From positions 62,001 through 126,000 of the forward strand of contig JBIQLW010000007.1 of NCBI GenBank assembly GCA_044463945.1: a stretch of DNA of 64,000 nt, in the 5' to 3' direction. Positions 60,895 through 64,000 of this stretch are shown piece after piece. This DNA comes from 62-47 sp044463945. Lineage in GTDB: Bacteria > Pseudomonadota > Alphaproteobacteria > Rhizobiales > Xanthobacteraceae. A model generated the notes under the pieces. The model saw only the letters and a program-made list of their open reading frames with translations. It did no database searches and was not told the DNA's origin. Each line of letters opens with the position of its first letter. Within the stretch, counting starts at the first letter, position 1. Made by a program: the position numbers and the translations under genes.

Positions 60895-62058
60895 ATGGAA
60901 AACGACGCGCTCACGATCGCCCGCGACCTGATCCGCTGCCCGTCGGTGACGCCGGCGGACGCCGGCGCGCTCGGCGTGCTGGAAACGCGGCTGAAGGCCG
61001 CCGGCTTCGACGTGCATCGCGTCACCTTCAGCGAGCCGGGCGCGGCCGATATCGACAACCTTTATGCGCGGATCGGCAGCGGCGCGCCGCACCTCTCTTT
61101 CGCGGGACATACCGACGTGGTGCCGCCCGGCGACGAGGCCGCATGGAGCCACGGCGCGTTTTCCGGCGACGTCAGGGACGGCTTCCTCTACGGGCGCGGC
61201 GCGGTGGACATGAAGGGCGGCATCGCCGCAAGCGTCGCCGCGACGCTGGCCTATCTCGAAGCGCATGGCGGCAAGCCGCCGAAGGGCGGCTCGATCTCCT
61301 TCATCATCACCGGCGACGAGGAAGCCAGCGCCGTCAACGGCACCGTCAAGCTGATGCAGTGGCTGGATGCGCGCGGCGAGACATTCGACCATTGCGTGCT
61401 CGGCGAACCGAGCAATGTCGAGGCGATGGGCGACTGCATCAAGGTCGGCCGGCGCGGCTCGCTGTCCGGCACGCTGATCGTCGAGGGCGTGCAGGGCCAC
61501 GTCGCCTATCCGCACCGCGCATCGAACCCGATCCCCGATGTCGCCGCGCTGATCGTCGCGCTCGACGGCGAGCCGCTCGACACCGGCAGCGCGCATTTCC
61601 AGGCGTCGAATCTCGAATTCACCTCGGTCGATGTCGGCAACGCCACGTATAACGTGATTCCGGCGCGGGCCACGGCGAAATTCAACATCCGCTATAACGA
61701 CCATCACACGCAGGCGTCGCTGCGCGCGCTGGTCGAGGCGCGGCTGGCGAAGGCGAGCGGCAACCGCATCCGCGCCCGCATCGACTGGGAGCCGTCCAAC
61801 GCCGACGTGTTCCTGACGCAGCCGGGTCCGTTCACCGATCTTGTGGTCGCCGCGATCCGGGAGGCGACCGGGCGCACGCCCGACCTCAACACCGGCGGCG
61901 GCACCTCGGATGCACGCTTCATCACCCGCTATTGCCCGGTGATCGAGTTCGGGCTGGTCGGCCAGACCATGCACCAGATCGACGAGCGCACCCCGGTCAG
62001 CGATCTCGAAACGCTGACGCAAATCTATCGCGGCATCCTGGAGCGCTACTTCGCATGA
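60895..62058 (+). CDS. dapE: Succinyl-diaminopimelate desuccinylase
   Basis: The 387-residue product is an M20-family zinc enzyme with FAGHTDVVPPGD, YGRGAVDMKGGIAA, ITGDEEASAVNG, CVLGEPSNVEAMGDCIKVGR and the C-terminal zinc ligand in GLVGQTMHQ. It acts downstream of DapD in the same pathway and probably in one operon. The stop overlaps the next start by ATGA. Confidence 0.96.
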   Translation: MENDALTIARDLIRCPSVTPADAGALGVLETRLKAAGFDVHRVTFSEPGAADIDNLYARIGSGAPHLSFAGHTDVVPPGDEAAWSHGAFSGDVRDGFLYGRGAVDMKGGIAASVAATLAYLEAHGGKPPKGGSISFIITGDEEASAVNGTVKLMQWLDARGETFDHCVLGEPSNVEAMGDCIKVGRRGSLSGTLIVEGVQGHVAYPHRASNPIPDVAALIVALDGEPLDTGSAHFQASNLEFTSVDVGNATYNVIPARATAKFNIRYNDHHTQASLRALVEARLAKASGNRIRARIDWEPSNADVFLTQPGPFTDLVVAAIREATGRTPDLNTGGGTSDARFITRYCPVIEFGLVGQTMHQIDERTPVSDLETLTQIYRGILERYFA

Positions 62059-62615
62059 GCGGCAAGGTGCTCGTCCTCACCGCGATCGACGACGAACTCG
62101 CCAAGGCGCGGGCGCCCGAAGGCGTCGAGGTGATCTATACCGGCGTCGGCAAGGTCAACGCCGCGAGCGCGGCGACGCTGGCGCTGTTGGTGCTGCGGCC
62201 GCAGCTTGTCGTCAATTACGGCACCGCCGGCAAGATCAACGAGTCGTTGCGCGGGCTGGTCGAGGTCGGCCACGTCATCCAGCGCGACATGATCGCCGAG
62301 CCGCTGGCGCCGCGCGGCCGCACGCCGTTCGGCCCCGAGCTGGACCGGCTGTCGTCGGGCCGGGAAGGCGTCGTCTGCGGCACCGGCGACAGCTTCGTTA
62401 CCACCACCGACCCGTGGCTGGTGGCGAAGGGCGTCGATATTGTCGATATGGAATTGTACGCCATCGCCCATGTCTGCCAGCGCCACGGCATTCCGTGGCG
62501 CGCCTTCAAGTTCATCACCGACGACGCCAACGACTTCGCCGCCGAACACTGGACCGCCAACGTCGCCGACGGGCAGGAGCTGTTCTGGGCGGCGATAAGG
62601 GAAGTGGCAACCTGA
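62055..62615 (+). CDS. Phosphorylase-superfamily nucleosidase (MTA/SAH-nucleosidase-like)
   Basis: The 186-residue protein has VLVLTAIDDELAKARAPEGV, YTGVGKVNAASAATLALLV, NYGTAGKINESLRGLVEVGH, VCGTGDSFVTTTDPW and VDMELYAIAHVCQRHGIPWR. The pattern is of the PNP/UDP family and close to MtnN but shorter. It overlaps dapE by 4 bp, an unusual position between dapE and truA. Confidence 0.8.
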   Translation: MSGKVLVLTAIDDELAKARAPEGVEVIYTGVGKVNAASAATLALLVLRPQLVVNYGTAGKINESLRGLVEVGHVIQRDMIAEPLAPRGRTPFGPELDRLSSGREGVVCGTGDSFVTTTDPWLVAKGVDIVDMELYAIAHVCQRHGIPWRAFKFITDDANDFAAEHWTANVADGQELFWAAIREVAT

Positions 62616-62620
62616 CTCTC

Positions 62621-62724
62621 AGTCATCGTCCGCGAAGGCGGACGATCCAGTACTCACCGGCTGCCACTCCATCAACAACACTCGCGTCGCGGAATACTGG
62701 ATGCCCGCCTGCGCGGGCATGACG
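62621..62724. repeat. REP-like bipartite palindromic repeat, copy 2
   Basis: Left hairpin CGTCCGCGAAGGCGGACG, right hairpin GCCCGCCTGCGCGGGC, with outer GTCAT and ATGACG, about 104 bp. It lies between the nucleosidase stop and the convergent GIY-YIG gene. Confidence 0.7.
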
Positions 62725-62728
62725 GCGC

Positions 62729-63028
62729 TTATGGGGATGCGATTCCGGGATACAGATCGTCCCAGTTCGGGTTGTTTTCCTCGATCAGCCGGATTTTCCA
62801 GCTCCGATTCCATTTCTTCAAGCGCTTCTCGCGACGAATGGCGTTCTCCATATCGTCGAACTGCTCGAAATAGACCAGTCTGTGAACGCCATACTTCTGC
62901 GTGAAGCCCTCGACGACGCTCTCGCGATGCTCCCAGATTCGCCGGACAAGATCATTGGTGACACCAGTGTAAAATGTGCCGCCAATCTTGCTTGCAAGAA
63001 TGTAGACGTAGAAATGCCTGTCACTCAT
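62729..63028 (-). CDS. GIY-YIG nuclease-domain protein
   Basis: This 99-residue protein from ATG 63028 (SDRHFYVYILASKIGGTFYT) has the GIY-YIG motif as FYVYILASK...FYTGVTNDLVRRIWEHRE, then VEGFTQKYGVHRLVYFEQFD and AIRREKRLKKWNRSWKIRLI. It is of the UPF0213/YhbQ-like stand-alone type. A copy of the REP-like repeat lies on each side (ends at 62724 and starts at 63104), which may reflect joint mobility. Confidence 0.85.
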   Translation of the reverse strand: MSDRHFYVYILASKIGGTFYTGVTNDLVRRIWEHRESVVEGFTQKYGVHRLVYFEQFDDMENAIRREKRLKKWNRSWKIRLIEENNPNWDDLYPGIASP

Positions 63029-63103
63029 GACCCGATCCTCGGAGCCCGATCGGAAATTCGTTTGCGCACGGATTTTTGCGCACGGATTTACGGCACGAAA
63101 AGC

Positions 63104-63206
63104 CGTCATACTCCGCGAAGGCGGAGTATCCAGTATGCCGTGTGGGATCAAATTTCCCATGCGCTCGCACGGATTACTGGATCGTCCGCCTTCGCGGACG
63201 ATGACG
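63104..63206. repeat. REP-like bipartite palindromic repeat, copy 3
   Basis: Left hairpin ACTCCGCGAAGGCGGAGT, right hairpin CGTCCGCCTTCGCGGACG, again 103 bp with CGTCAT and ATGACG borders. It lies upstream of the GIY-YIG gene, between it and the truA end. Confidence 0.7.
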
Positions 63207-63280
63207 CCGCGTTTCAGGTCGGATATTCAGAGATCCATCGGCCGATCAAGACGAGCGGCGACGCTTCAGCCGCAATCCGC

Positions 63281-64000
63281 TCACTCGTAATCCACCCGCA
63301 CCAGATAGAGCCCGTCCGGCGGCGCGATGGGGCCGCAGGCGCGGCGGTCGCGGGCTTCGAGCGCGCGCGTGAGATCGTCGGCGCTCCAGCGGCCCTCGCC
63401 GACCCACACCAGCGAACCGACCATCGAACGCACCTGGCTGTGCAGGAACGAGCGCGCGGAGGTGACGATCTCGACCGCCTCACCGTGCCGCGCGACGTCG
63501 AGTTGGTCGAGCGTCTTCAACGGCGACTTCGCCTGACATTCGCTGTCGCGAAACGTTGTGAAGTCGTGCTTGCCGAGCAGGCGCTGCGCGGCCGCGTGCA
63601 TCGCATCGGCGTCGAGCGGGCGCGGCACCCGCCACGCCTTGCCGATGTCGAGCGCCAGATTGGCGCGGCGGTTGACGATGCGATAGCGGTAGTGCCGGCG
63701 GATCGCGGAGAACCGCGCCTCGAATGTGTCCGCCACCACGTCCGCCGCCAGCACGCCGATCGGCAGCGGCCGCAGATGCGCGTTGAGGCCGTCGCGCAAG
63801 CGGCCCGGCGGCAGCGTCTTGACGATATCGACATGCGCCACCTGCGCCAGCGCGTGAACGCCGGCATCGGTACGCCCCGCGCCGTGGACGCGAGCGGGCG
63901 CGCCGTTGATCGCCGCTACCGCGTCCTCAAGCGCGCCCTGAACCGAGCGGCCGTTGTCCTGAATCTGCCAGCCGCAGAACGGCGCGCCGTCATATTCGAT
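63281..64000 (-). CDS. truA: tRNA pseudouridine synthase A, 5' end off the window
   Basis: The frame remains open to base 64000. The visible N-terminal part contains IEYDGAPFCGWQIQDNGRSV and the catalytic RVHGAGRTDAGVHALAQVAH (Asp in GRTDAG); further on are RRHYRYRIVNRRANLA, RSFLHSQVRSMVGSLVWVGE and the C-terminal PPDGLYLVRVDYE. About 240 residues are visible. It makes pseudouridine at tRNA positions 38-40. Confidence 0.95.
   Translation of the reverse strand: MEYDGAPFCGWQIQDNGRSVQGALEDAVAAINGAPARVHGAGRTDAGVHALAQVAHVDIVKTLPPGRLRDGLNAHLRPLPIGVLAADVVADTFEARFSAIRRHYRYRIVNRRANLALDIGKAWRVPRPLDADAMHAAAQRLLGKHDFTTFRDSECQAKSPLKTLDQLDVARHGEAVEIVTSARSFLHSQVRSMVGSLVWVGEGRWSADDLTRALEARDRRACGPIAPPDGLYLVRVDYE

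Noticed and set aside
60859..62022. 387-codon leftward open frame
   Set aside because: It is antisense to dapE; no domain and composition of a shadow frame.

Overview
The window looks like chromosome of an alphaproteobacterium of the Bradyrhizobiaceae/Nitrobacteraceae group (Bradyrhizobium, Rhodopseudomonas, Nitrobacter, Afipia). The evidence is the core order rpmH-rnpA-yidC-ysxC-argB-HAD nucleotidase-dapD-dapE-...-truA on the right, its high GC, and the style of the palindromic repeats. No species can be named from sequence alone.

Layout. (1) About 1-15.8 kb is accessory or patchwork DNA: a partial rnk-like gene, an FMN monooxygenase, a TraG/VirD4 remnant, an FAD monooxygenase with an apparent ATT start paired with an OsmC gene, a sulfur block (sulfate-binding protein, CysT and CysW without CysA, a YeeE/TsuA transporter, a periplasmic rhodanese, a sulfonate-binding protein), an Lrp regulator, and a deletion scar joining a PtsN-like fragment to a HExxH peptidase fragment. 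(2) 16.0-26.4 kb is a phage- or satellite-like arm: truncated integrase, small regulators, an operon of two metallophosphoesterases plus a XamI-type endonuclease, a seven-gene operon of small unknown proteins, and a CHAP/NlpC-like hydrolase. (3) 26.7-39.8 kb is bacterial cargo: a five-PAS histidine kinase with three overlapping response regulators, an ECF sigma factor, and a rightward set encoding a haloperoxidase-like hydrolase, an NDH-2-like enzyme, EmrA/EmrB-type efflux, an SDR and a metallo-beta-lactamase-fold hydrolase. (4) 40.1-41.3 kb holds a decayed plasmid parB and a small unknown gene. (5) 41.4-49.7 kb is a second arm: a large primase/replicase, an RHH regulator, a Lon-like AAA+ ATPase and small genes. 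(6) 49.8-52.3 kb has a second integrase, a probable excisionase and a divergent gene, ending at tRNA-Arg(ACG). (7) 52.3-64 kb is conserved core chromosome.

The two arms (2 and 5) appear to belong together. Each carries two copies of the same TTAGCTTCCC hairpin or half-site, and a 25-bp direct repeat with 24 matches, resembling a tRNA-Ser 3' end, lies at 16046 and 49827. They carry no capsid, portal, terminase, tail or conjugation genes but do carry a replicase, AAA+ ATPase, integrases and many small regulators. I read this as a replication-competent satellite or integrative plasmid-like element, split by or carrying the 26.7-41.3 kb cargo, inside a larger island ending at tRNA-Arg. That reading is inference; the repeats and gene content are directly visible.
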